Shown here one piece after another: positions 56,881-64,000 of a stretch of 64,000 nucleotides of DNA (position 1 is its first letter; each line of letters opens with the position of its first letter). The translations under genes and the position numbers were made by a program. Origin of the DNA: a bacterium (GTDB lineage: Bacteria; Planctomycetota; UBA1135; UBA2386); assembly GCA_024743115.1 (NCBI GenBank), contig JANSXC010000007.1:123771-187770 (forward strand). The letters are read 5' to 3'. The notes beneath the pieces are model-generated. The model had not been told where the DNA came from. It made no database searches and was given only the letters and a program-made list of their open reading frames with translations.

Positions 56881-59800
56881 ATGGCGGCAGCAGACCCGGA
56901 AGACCCCGATGCCTCCCCCGACAGCGCGTGGGATCAGCGGATCGCGAACGAGTTCGCCGAACTCCTCGGCCTCGAGGATTCGCGCGCGCGTTCGCAGCAG
57001 CTCGAGCGCCTTTGCACCCAGAACCCTGAGCTGACGGACTCGTTGCGCTCAGCGTTCGACCGCGCCGAGCGTCGTGACGCGCTGCCGACGCAGATCGGCG
57101 ACTATCGGGTGGTGGGCGAACTCGGGCGCGGCGGCATGGGCGTGGTCTATGCCGGCGAGCATGGGGCCACGGCGCAACCGGTCGCGATCAAGTGCATGCT
57201 CGCGCAACGCGGCCTGCCCGCCGCGATGCTCGAGCGCTTCGAACGCGAGGCCCGACTCAACGCCGCGCTCACGCACCCCAATTGCGTGTTCGTCTACGAC
57301 AGCGGCGTGTTCGAGGGGCAACCGTTCTTCGTGATGGAACGCCTGCCCGGCCCCGATCTCGAGACGTTCGTCGCCGAGCACGGGCCACTGCCACTCGGGA
57401 CCGCGATCCGGCACACGCTCGACATCCTGGATGGCCTGACGGCCGCCCACGACCTCGGCATCCTGCACCGCGACGTCAAGCCCGGCAACTGCCTGCTGAC
57501 CGCCGACAGCCGCGTGAAGGTCGCGGACTTCGGCCTGTCGAAGGCACTCGACTCATCGCTCGCGCTCACGGCCGAGAATGCGCAACTCGGCACGCCGGGC
57601 TACGCGTCACCCGAACAGCTGCGCGGCGACCCGCTCGACTTTCGCGCCGACGTGTTCAGCTGCGCGGCGACGCTCTACCTGCTGCTCACGGGCCAACGCG
57701 CGTTCGCCGGCAATACGACCGGCGCGGTGCTCGAGTCGACCTTCGCAGGCCGGGTCGCGCCGCTCGACCCGGCACTCGGGCTGCCGGCTCGCCTCGAGCA
57801 ATGGCTGCGGCGCTGCCTCGCCAATTCGCCCTCCGATCGCCCCGCCGATCTGCGCACGATGCGCGCCGAACTCGAGGGCCTGCTACCCGAGAACCAGCAA
57901 CCCGCGCACCCGTTCGAACGCATCGTCGCCTTCTTCGCCGATGTCGCACTGACCTGGATTGGCACGTTGTTGCTCGGGGTCGCCGCACACCTGCTCCTGC
58001 CCGATCCGTGGTGCCGGACGTTCAGTTTCGGCTTCGCACTCGCGATCAACCTGGACTGGCCTTCCTGGGGCAACCACGCCGCGACCCTGCTGCTCGGATG
58101 GATCCCCTACCACACCGTGTCGACACGACTCCTTGGTGGCAGCATCGGCCAACGCGTGCTCGGACTACGGGTCATGCAACAAGACTCGCTCGAGCGCCCG
58201 GGGCTCCACCGCCTGTTGCTCCGCAACCTCGTGCTGTGCACGGGCCAGTACTTCGCGGCGCCGGTCCTCGTCGCCGGACTCTGGATCGCAACCGGGCTCG
58301 TGCCGTTCTTCGCCGACTTCCTGTCGGTGCTCACGGTTGGCGCCGTCCTCTTCGCCCCCGCGCTGCTGCGCCACCGGCAAACGGGGCGCACCGCGTTGCG
58401 CGGCCTTCACGAACTGGTGAGCGGCACCAGAACGGTCTCCCACCGCGGCTCCCGCCAGCGTGGCGAGCAGCCGATCGAGACCGAAACGCCAACGGCAGCC
58501 GCACGTGAGACGCCGCTCCCGGTGTTCCACTCCTACGTCGACCTCCATCCGATCGCCGGGATCGCAGACTGCTACGGCGCCACGGCGCCCGCACTGCAAC
58601 GGCGGGTGTTCCTCAGTCGCGTCTCTGACGATCTGCCCGGCGTGAGCCCCGGTGCAGCTCCACGCGTCACCCGCGTCCGACAGATCAGCATCACCCGCTC
58701 GGACTCCGATGCGTTCGCGGTCCTGGCACAGCCCGCGGGCGTGCCACTGCTGCGACACCTGCAGCACGAACGGATCGACTGGCGCTGGACCCGGCGCGTG
58801 CTTGCCCAGCTCCTCGACGAACTGCTCGCGGCCCGCGACGAGGGCACGTTGCCAGCACACCTCGCCAGCTCCCAGGTGTTCGTCGGCCCCCAGGCCCGAC
58901 TCCAGTTCATGCCGTGGCAACCCGAAGCGGGCCCCACGTTCGACGGTCGGTCCGAGGACGACTGTGTCCGATTCGTGGCCCATGTGGCCGACCGATGCCT
59001 CACCGGTAAAGCAACGCCCAACAGGCCGGTGCCGCGGCACGCCGACACGTTCGTGCGCACCCTCCGGACCATGCCGGATCTCGACACCGCGCGCCGCGAG
59101 CTTCGCGCGATCGCCGAGCGGCGCGCCGACCTCGAACCGCGCCAGCGACTGCTGTCCCTCGCGGGCATCGTGTTCTTTCTCATCTTCGCCGCGTCCACGC
59201 TCACGGCGCATCTCGCCAACGAGATCGAACTCCCGATCGCGCGGGCGCTCGGCCATCTCGAACTGCGACTCGCCGCCGCGGACGCGGTCGCCACAGGAAG
59301 CCCCGAACACGATCGACTCGCCGCCGCAGCCACGACGCTGCAGGCTCGGATCGAAGACCGCGCCGATTCGTCGCCAGTGTTGATCGCGTCGGGCTCGAGC
59401 CGGGCGCTGACCACCGTCATCCTGCCAAGCACCGCAGTCCAACCGATCTCGCGCATGTGGAGCCATCTGGGGTTCCTCGACCCGGTCGAGCTCTGGCCAA
59501 AGGTGCTGCGTCGCAACCCGAACGAGACGCTCCACGTCGAACTGAACACCCAGGCGACCCAGCAGGAACAGCTCGTCGAACGCGAGCGTGCGTTCATCGC
59601 GCGGAGCGGCGACCCGTTCGAACTCGAGCGCGACGCGCAGATTCGCGCCGAGGGCAGGCGATATCGCCTGGGGATCGCGCTCGGCGCACTCCTGGCCTGC
59701 GCCCTGCTCGCGTTCGCGTCACGCGGCGGCCTCGGGCTGGGGGTCACGGGGATCGCCGTGGTGACCCCGGACGGCCAACCGGCCCCGCGCTGGCGCGCGG

Positions 59801-60012
59801 CGCTGCGCTCGAGCGCCCCGGGCATCGGGCTGGCACTGCTGGTCGGGCTCGCCGAGCTGTTGATCCACGCCGGCGGCGCGCTGCAGTTCGTCGGCGAAAC
59901 CCTCGCCCTCGGGCTCGTCTGCGGGGTCCTCGGCTATCCATTCCTGCATTACCGCGTCGACCGCCGCGAGTGGCAGGACCGGCTGGCGGGCACCTGGCTG
60001 GTGCCGCGCTGA
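56881..60012 (+). CDS. Ser/Thr protein kinase with RDD membrane domains
   Basis: 1043 residues from MAAADPEDPD. Kinase domain about 74-345 with a full active site: GRGGMG (82-87), Lys104, HRDVKPGN (196-203), DFG (216-218) and GTPGYASPE (237-245). A first RDD domain (about 350-515) follows, with helices and the closing LHELVSGTRTV. Then comes a second, kinase-like but catalytically empty region (LHPIAGIADCYGATAPALQR ... DRCLTGKATP), a membrane helix near 765, a periplasmic stretch, and a second RDD-like unit ending RDRLAGTWLVP-type residues at the C-terminus. It resembles the Hanks kinases common in Planctomycetes. An ECF sigma gene lies ~1 kb downstream, a plausible target. Confidence 0.88.
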   Translation: MAAADPEDPDASPDSAWDQRIANEFAELLGLEDSRARSQQLERLCTQNPELTDSLRSAFDRAERRDALPTQIGDYRVVGELGRGGMGVVYAGEHGATAQPVAIKCMLAQRGLPAAMLERFEREARLNAALTHPNCVFVYDSGVFEGQPFFVMERLPGPDLETFVAEHGPLPLGTAIRHTLDILDGLTAAHDLGILHRDVKPGNCLLTADSRVKVADFGLSKALDSSLALTAENAQLGTPGYASPEQLRGDPLDFRADVFSCAATLYLLLTGQRAFAGNTTGAVLESTFAGRVAPLDPALGLPARLEQWLRRCLANSPSDRPADLRTMRAELEGLLPENQQPAHPFERIVAFFADVALTWIGTLLLGVAAHLLLPDPWCRTFSFGFALAINLDWPSWGNHAATLLLGWIPYHTVSTRLLGGSIGQRVLGLRVMQQDSLERPGLHRLLLRNLVLCTGQYFAAPVLVAGLWIATGLVPFFADFLSVLTVGAVLFAPALLRHRQTGRTALRGLHELVSGTRTVSHRGSRQRGEQPIETETPTAAARETPLPVFHSYVDLHPIAGIADCYGATAPALQRRVFLSRVSDDLPGVSPGAAPRVTRVRQISITRSDSDAFAVLAQPAGVPLLRHLQHERIDWRWTRRVLAQLLDELLAARDEGTLPAHLASSQVFVGPQARLQFMPWQPEAGPTFDGRSEDDCVRFVAHVADRCLTGKATPNRPVPRHADTFVRTLRTMPDLDTARRELRAIAERRADLEPRQRLLSLAGIVFFLIFAASTLTAHLANEIELPIARALGHLELRLAAADAVATGSPEHDRLAAAATTLQARIEDRADSSPVLIASGSSRALTTVILPSTAVQPISRMWSHLGFLDPVELWPKVLRRNPNETLHVELNTQATQQEQLVERERAFIARSGDPFELERDAQIRAEGRRYRLGIALGALLACALLAFASRGGLGLGVTGIAVVTPDGQPAPRWRAALRSSAPGIGLALLVGLAELLIHAGGALQFVGETLALGLVCGVLGYPFLHYRVDRREWQDRLAGTWLVPR

Positions 60013-60157
60013 GCCCACTGGGGCCACCGCCGGGGCCGGCAAGCCGCGACGCGGCCGAAAAACCGACCCGATTCCCGAAACGCTCCTGCGACTCGGACGC
60101 CAGCCGGGATGTCGCAGCCAGATCGCGCTGCTCCGTCAACACGCCAGGAGTCCCAAC

Positions 60158-61072
60158 ATGTCGGGTTATCACTACGTTCTCCCACTCGCCTGCGTCTGTG
60201 TCCTCGCCTCCGCCACGACCCAGTGCCACCGTGACACGACCGCCGAGCCGCCGCGCATCGCCGCCGTCGGCGCGTCGGTCACGGCCGGGTTCCGGTTGTC
60301 CGACTTCTTGAGCGTCGACACCAAGAATCCGCACGAACACGCCGGCAAGCTGCTCGGCCGCAAGCTGTCGCCCACCGAGTATCGCGACGGCGTCGACAGC
60401 GTGCGACCTGGCGACGTGCTCGCGAAGGTCTATCGCAGCGAGGTCGACACGTTTGCCGACACGTTCCTGTTCGTCAGCCCGGAGTCGAAGGCTCGCGCGG
60501 TGCTGACCAAGGCGTTCCGGAACGAACTCGACCTCGTTGTCGGAATCGACCTGATGTTCTGGTTCGGCTACGGCAAGCCGCAGGGTCACGCGGCAGGTTC
60601 ACCCGAGGCGCGGGAGTGGCGCCTCGATCGTCAGACCCGCGGCTTCGCGCTGCTTGACAAGTTCTGCCAGGCCCACCCGCAGACCACGTTCGTTCTCGGC
60701 GACTACCCCGACCTCACGGGCGCGGTGCCACTGATGATCCAGAAGAACATGATCCCGACGACCGAAGAACGGCAGGAACTCAACGACCGCCTCGCCGATT
60801 GGGCCACCGAGCGCAAGCAGGTGCACGTCTTCGAACTCTCGAAGGCACTCGACCGATTGCGCAGCGGCGAGGTCCGACTCACCGTCGGTGAAGACGCTCG
60901 CGTCGTCGCCGAGGACGCGGCGTTCCAGCTCGCCCGGGTGCACCCCAATCGGCTGGGCGTCGCCGTTCTGATCCGCGACCTCGTCACGTTCCTCGGCAAG
61001 CACCTCGATCCGCGCCTCCGCCCCGACGAGGTGGACGAGCAGGTGATCGTGTCAGCCTGCGGTGTGAAGTAG
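60158..61072 (+). CDS. Exported SGNH/GDSL-hydrolase-like protein
   Basis: 304 residues. The hydrophobic N-terminus (HYVLPLACVCVLASATTQC) is a signal or lipoprotein-like sequence, but the lipobox is imperfect. RIAAVGASVTAGFRLSDF carries the GDS-like block I with the candidate Ser, and VHPNRLGVAVLIRDL near the C-terminus supplies a DxxH-like His (block V). The intervening Gly/Asn blocks are poorly conserved. Probable periplasmic esterase or lipase-like fold; the substrate is unknown. The ECF gene starts 15 bp downstream. Confidence 0.65.
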   Translation: MSGYHYVLPLACVCVLASATTQCHRDTTAEPPRIAAVGASVTAGFRLSDFLSVDTKNPHEHAGKLLGRKLSPTEYRDGVDSVRPGDVLAKVYRSEVDTFADTFLFVSPESKARAVLTKAFRNELDLVVGIDLMFWFGYGKPQGHAAGSPEAREWRLDRQTRGFALLDKFCQAHPQTTFVLGDYPDLTGAVPLMIQKNMIPTTEERQELNDRLADWATERKQVHVFELSKALDRLRSGEVRLTVGEDARVVAEDAAFQLARVHPNRLGVAVLIRDLVTFLGKHLDPRLRPDEVDEQVIVSACGVK

Positions 61073-61087
61073 ACTCGGTCAGACCCG

Positions 61088-61699
61088 ATGGCTCTCCCCG
61101 GATTCGAACGCGACCAACCGCCGCCCCGCCCCGGCACGACCCTGCTGCTCGCGGCACGGGCCGGCGAGTCGGCGGCGCAGAGCGACCTGTTCGACTACTA
61201 CCACGAACTACTGCTCCGCATCGTCGCCTGTCAGCTCGGCCGCCCGACGCGCGCATGTCGCGCCGAGGTCGAGGACATCGTGCAGGACTCGCTGCTCGAA
61301 GCCTACGCCGACCTCGAGACGGCAACGCCCGCAACCGAGGGACGGTTCCGGCGCTGGCTCGTCACCCTGACGTTCAACAACATGCGGGACCACCTTCGGC
61401 GGGCCAAGGTACGCCAGCGCGTGCAGCCCCTGCGCACGACGCTGCTCGGCAAACGCTCCGACCACCGCATGCGCCAGCCGCTGTCGCGCGCCGCGTCGCG
61501 CGAAGACTGGGAACGCACCGAACGCGCGTTGCTGAAGCTGTCCGCCGAGGACCGCGAAGCAATCTCGATGCGCGGCTTCCAGGCGATGAGCGCGGCCGAG
61601 ATCGCCGAGGCCCTCGACCTCGCGAGTCCTGAGGCGGCCCGCACGCGAGTCAGCCGCGCCCGAGCCAAGCTGCAGCAGAAGCTCACCGAACTGTCCTGA
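61088..61699 (+). CDS. ECF RNA polymerase sigma factor
   Basis: 203 residues. Region 2: DYYHELLLRIVACQL with EVEDIVQDSLLEAYADL, then RFRRWLVTLTFNNMRDHLRR. Region 4: KLSAEDREAISMRGFQAMSA and AEIAEALDLASPEAARTRVS. No C-terminal extension, unlike the two fusions in this window. Spacing suggests cotranscription with the SGNH-like gene (15 bp) and perhaps with the kinase upstream. Likely partner of the kinase or of an unseen anti-sigma factor. Confidence 0.9.
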   Translation: MALPGFERDQPPPRPGTTLLLAARAGESAAQSDLFDYYHELLLRIVACQLGRPTRACRAEVEDIVQDSLLEAYADLETATPATEGRFRRWLVTLTFNNMRDHLRRAKVRQRVQPLRTTLLGKRSDHRMRQPLSRAASREDWERTERALLKLSAEDREAISMRGFQAMSAAEIAEALDLASPEAARTRVSRARAKLQQKLTELS

Positions 61700-61761
61700 C
61701 GAAGCCGTTCTCGAACGGTCACCCGCTTGACGAAGCGCAGGTTGCCGCCCACGCTCACGGC

Positions 61762-63108
61762 GTGGAGCGTCGGATCGAACGGGCTCGGGCTTGGAGCGCC
61801 TTGGGGATCGCACTCGCGCTGGGCGCCTGCAGCCGCGAACCGGACTACGGAACGATGACGGTGTCGGAGTTGCTGGAGCGGTCGGAGTCCGGCAGCCCCG
61901 ACGAGAAGACTTCCACCATGGAAGAACTCGGCCGCCGTCGACACCCGGCAGTAGCAGCGCAGCTGCTCGAACTGGCCCGCGACGAGTCCTTTGCACATCG
62001 CCATCTAGCGGCTCGCGCGCTCAGCGGATTCCTGTATTCGATCCGGCCCATCCGGCCCTTCGACGAGCTGAACGAGGTGCAGATCGACGAGATCCGCACG
62101 ACACTCAGTGCGCTGGTCGAAGACCCGGACGAACGACTTCAGCTCGCGGCGCTCGCAAGCCTCGCCATCGACTGGGGGCCGCGCCGACTCGCACGGAGCG
62201 AGCTTCCGGTCGGCACTGCAGGGATCCTCCGATGGGCTTTGCGAGCGCAAGACCACAAGCGGCGCGCAAGCGCCGCAGTGATTCTCCGGGCGATCGGCCC
62301 CGCCATGAACGACCTGCGGGACGACCTCGTCCAGGCGTTGGAGGAGAAGCCACCGGATGGCGCGCAGCCGCTGCTGTTGTTGGCGCTCCAGAGCGTGAGC
62401 ACGGAGAGCGATCGCCTGCCAACAAGTCGATTGGTTGCGAAGTATCTCGCCGATCCAGACCAGACGGTCCGCCAATTCGCACTCATGGCCATCGACATGT
62501 TCGACGAGATCGACCCAGGCGCATTCGCAGCGCTGGGCGACTTCCATGCAACGGCCACCTATGCAACCGCGCGGCACGATGCGATCTTGGCCCTGGCCAA
62601 ACATGCCCGTGAACCCGAAGCGATCGCGACCGCGATTGAACTGCTCCTCGCGAACCTCGAGTCGTGGCGCAAAGTCCATCGGCCGAACGCGCCCAGCGCA
62701 CTCGCCCGATTGGTCGCGCGGTCGCCCCGCGGCATCGGCACCGATCGCGCGATTCGCAAGCTCACGGAGCTAGCCGCGCGCCCGGACGATCCCCATCGAG
62801 ACGCCGCCCCGATCGCCCTCGTGCGAATCGCGGCCGCTCGGCGCGACCTCGACTTACTGACCCCACGGCGCGACGTCTTCCGATCCCACCTCGACACGCT
62901 CCGCGACGAAGAGCTCGACGGCACCTACCAGCTCTCGCCCGCCGATGAGACGGCGCTCGCCGCTGCCGTCGTACTCGCACGCTGGCCAGCAGCGAAGTTC
63001 CCGGCGACCGACATCCGTCCCCTGCTCGAGCGACTCTCACAGAATCGCTTCTGGTGGTCTCGGAAACGTGCGCAGCAGTTGCTCGGAGAACTCGATCGAC
63101 CGCAGTAG
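61762..63108 (+). CDS. HEAT-repeat lipoprotein
   Basis: 448 residues from a GTG. The signal ends in the lipobox LALGACS (Cys at about 24), so it is likely lipid-anchored. The mature protein is all helical with HEAT-like pairs (VAAQLLELARDESFAHRHLA, ERLQLAALASLAIDWG, QTVRQFALMAIDMFDEIDPG), a scaffold for protein contacts. No enzyme motif. It follows the ECF gene by 62 bp and may belong to its regulon or operon. Confidence 0.75.
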   Translation: MERRIERARAWSALGIALALGACSREPDYGTMTVSELLERSESGSPDEKTSTMEELGRRRHPAVAAQLLELARDESFAHRHLAARALSGFLYSIRPIRPFDELNEVQIDEIRTTLSALVEDPDERLQLAALASLAIDWGPRRLARSELPVGTAGILRWALRAQDHKRRASAAVILRAIGPAMNDLRDDLVQALEEKPPDGAQPLLLLALQSVSTESDRLPTSRLVAKYLADPDQTVRQFALMAIDMFDEIDPGAFAALGDFHATATYATARHDAILALAKHAREPEAIATAIELLLANLESWRKVHRPNAPSALARLVARSPRGIGTDRAIRKLTELAARPDDPHRDAAPIALVRIAAARRDLDLLTPRRDVFRSHLDTLRDEELDGTYQLSPADETALAAAVVLARWPAAKFPATDIRPLLERLSQNRFWWSRKRAQQLLGELDRPQ

Positions 63109-63123
63109 CCTGCCGGGCGCTCG

Positions 63124-64000
63124 ATGTCGCCGCAGGAAGATACTCCGAACGATGCCCCGCATGGCGCGACACCAGACCGCCGTCGACCGGCGGACGGCTG
63201 GATCGCGCTGGGCGCGGGCGGCATCGGCTTCGTTCTCGTCCTCGTGATGCTGCGTCACGGCATCGCGCTCGGCCCCGATGCCTGGACCTACTGGACGGCG
63301 TCCTCGGCGATGGCCCACGGCCACGGCTACGTCGACGCGCATGGCCTGCCGGTCGTGGACTGGCCGCCGCTCTATCCGGCGTGGCTCGCACTCGTGCAGT
63401 CGGCACTCGGCGTGTCGATCGCAAGCGTGCGCCTGGCAGACGCGACGACGCTCGCGATCGCGGCGTTCGGCTTCACGTTCTGGGCACTGCGCCGGGTTGC
63501 GCCGACACCGTCCGCTCCGCGCTGGCCGGCCGCGGCGTTCGTCGTCGCATTCCTGCTGCTGCTCACCCGCGGGATCGCGTGGCATGGCCTGATGCTCGCG
63601 CTGCTCGCCTCCACCCTGCTCACCGTCGACGCGCTGCGGGCGGCCAGAACCAGCGCGACGCAGTGGCTCTGGAGCGCGGTCATCGCGTTCCTCGCGGCTG
63701 CATGTTGCCTCACGCATCACGTCGGCCTGGCTTTGTCCGCTGCGCTCGTCGTGCCGCTGTGCCTGCCATTGCCCGACGGATTGCGCGCCAGCTCCTCGTC
63801 ATCGACCTCGCAGCACGGGCTCGCACGATCCGGCCTGATCGCCGGCGTCCTCGCCACGGCGACGGGCATCGTCGCCTGGTGGACGTCCCGACAGATTCTC
63901 GGGCAGTCCGGCAGCCAGGAGTGGTTCGCCAACGAGCACGGAGCGTGGCACCTGCTGTGGCACGCAACGAAGCACGTCGGCCGCAACCTCGGCCCGTTCC
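63124..64000 (+). CDS. GT-C-like membrane protein, 3' end outside window
   Basis: The frame from the ATG at 63124 is open to the end of the window (292 codons seen). A Pro/Arg N-terminus is followed by helix 1 (WIALGAGGIGFVLVLVMLR), a periplasmic loop with an early Asp (LGPDAWTYWTASSAMAHG, VVDWPPLYPAWLAL), and at least four more helices. The loop after helix 1 with its Asp and the WPPLYP element recalls GT39/GT-C glycosyltransferases. It starts 15 bp after the HEAT lipoprotein stop. The family call is tentative because the C-terminal part is missing. Confidence 0.65.
   Translation, partial: MSPQEDTPNDAPHGATPDRRRPADGWIALGAGGIGFVLVLVMLRHGIALGPDAWTYWTASSAMAHGHGYVDAHGLPVVDWPPLYPAWLALVQSALGVSIASVRLADATTLAIAAFGFTFWALRRVAPTPSAPRWPAAAFVVAFLLLLTRGIAWHGLMLALLASTLLTVDALRAARTSATQWLWSAVIAFLAAACCLTHHVGLALSAALVVPLCLPLPDGLRASSSSSTSQHGLARSGLIAGVLATATGIVAWWTSRQILGQSGSQEWFANEHGAWHLLWHATKHVGRNLGPF

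Overview
The window is a GC-rich (by eye about two thirds G+C), gene-dense piece of a Gram-negative-type chromosome. Planctomycetota is the best guess. Reasons: two ECF sigma factors fused through one membrane helix to carboxypeptidase-regulatory-like domains, tandem secreted carboxypeptidase-regulatory proteins, two secreted 'choice-of-anchor B' (LVIVD-type) proteins, a DUF1573 protein, a Ser/Thr kinase with RDD membrane domains, and waaA, which implies an LPS-bearing outer membrane. The phylum is an inference from gene content, not proven here.

Layout. 1-4.9 kb: two tandem secreted carboxypeptidase-regulatory proteins and a tryptophan 2,3-dioxygenase (+ strand). 4.9-9.8 kb: a metallo-deacylase overlapping a GCS2-CBS fusion, then a DUF1573 protein (- strand). 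10-15 kb: a small lipoprotein and two paralogous LVIVD proteins. 15.4-23.3 kb: a long - strand housekeeping block, in transcription order dksA-like, lspA, pyrD, a response regulator, a small exported protein, secA, waaA; four of the junctions are 4-base overlaps or gaps under 15 bp. 23.5-38.2 kb: a Xer recombinase, a DUF2911-like protein, a membrane-tethered ECF fusion, a decayed gene, a GT-C glycosyltransferase-like protein, two tandem YfhO-like giants plus a third relative, an MFS transporter and a VWA/HEAT protein. 53.6-64 kb: a very large ECF-carboxypeptidase-regulatory fusion, a Ser/Thr kinase with RDD domains, an SGNH-like protein, a plain ECF sigma factor, a HEAT-repeat lipoprotein and the start of another GT-C-like protein.

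The centre (about 38.67-53.54 kb) is a 14.8-kb integrated element inserted at the 3' end of the tmRNA gene ssrA. A 28-bp direct repeat (38673-38700 and 53517-53544) bounds it. The tmRNA is intact at the left end. A hairpin that looks like its original terminator now lies just outside the right repeat. The element has a tyrosine integrase next to attL, a one-domain integrase paralogue, an AlpA-like excisionase, a DUF1580-like protein, small regulators, a Lar-like zinc-ribbon protein and a cI-like repressor at a divergent switch. It also has a replication-initiator-like gene with iteron repeats inside its coding sequence, and a partial packaging set: a small terminase-like protein, a T7-type portal, a GNAT protein and a scaffold-like acidic protein. 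I see no large terminase, major capsid or tail genes, so it looks like a phage satellite or a reduced prophage.

The element carries a DprA-like gene followed directly by a phosphoribosyltransferase gene, the same pairing as the ShosTA toxin-antitoxin/anti-phage system, with a two-helix coiled-coil membrane protein immediately behind. Four 10-bp-spaced repeats sit between a candidate promoter and the DprA-like start codon. This cassette, its host element and the intragenic iterons are the most novel things in the window.
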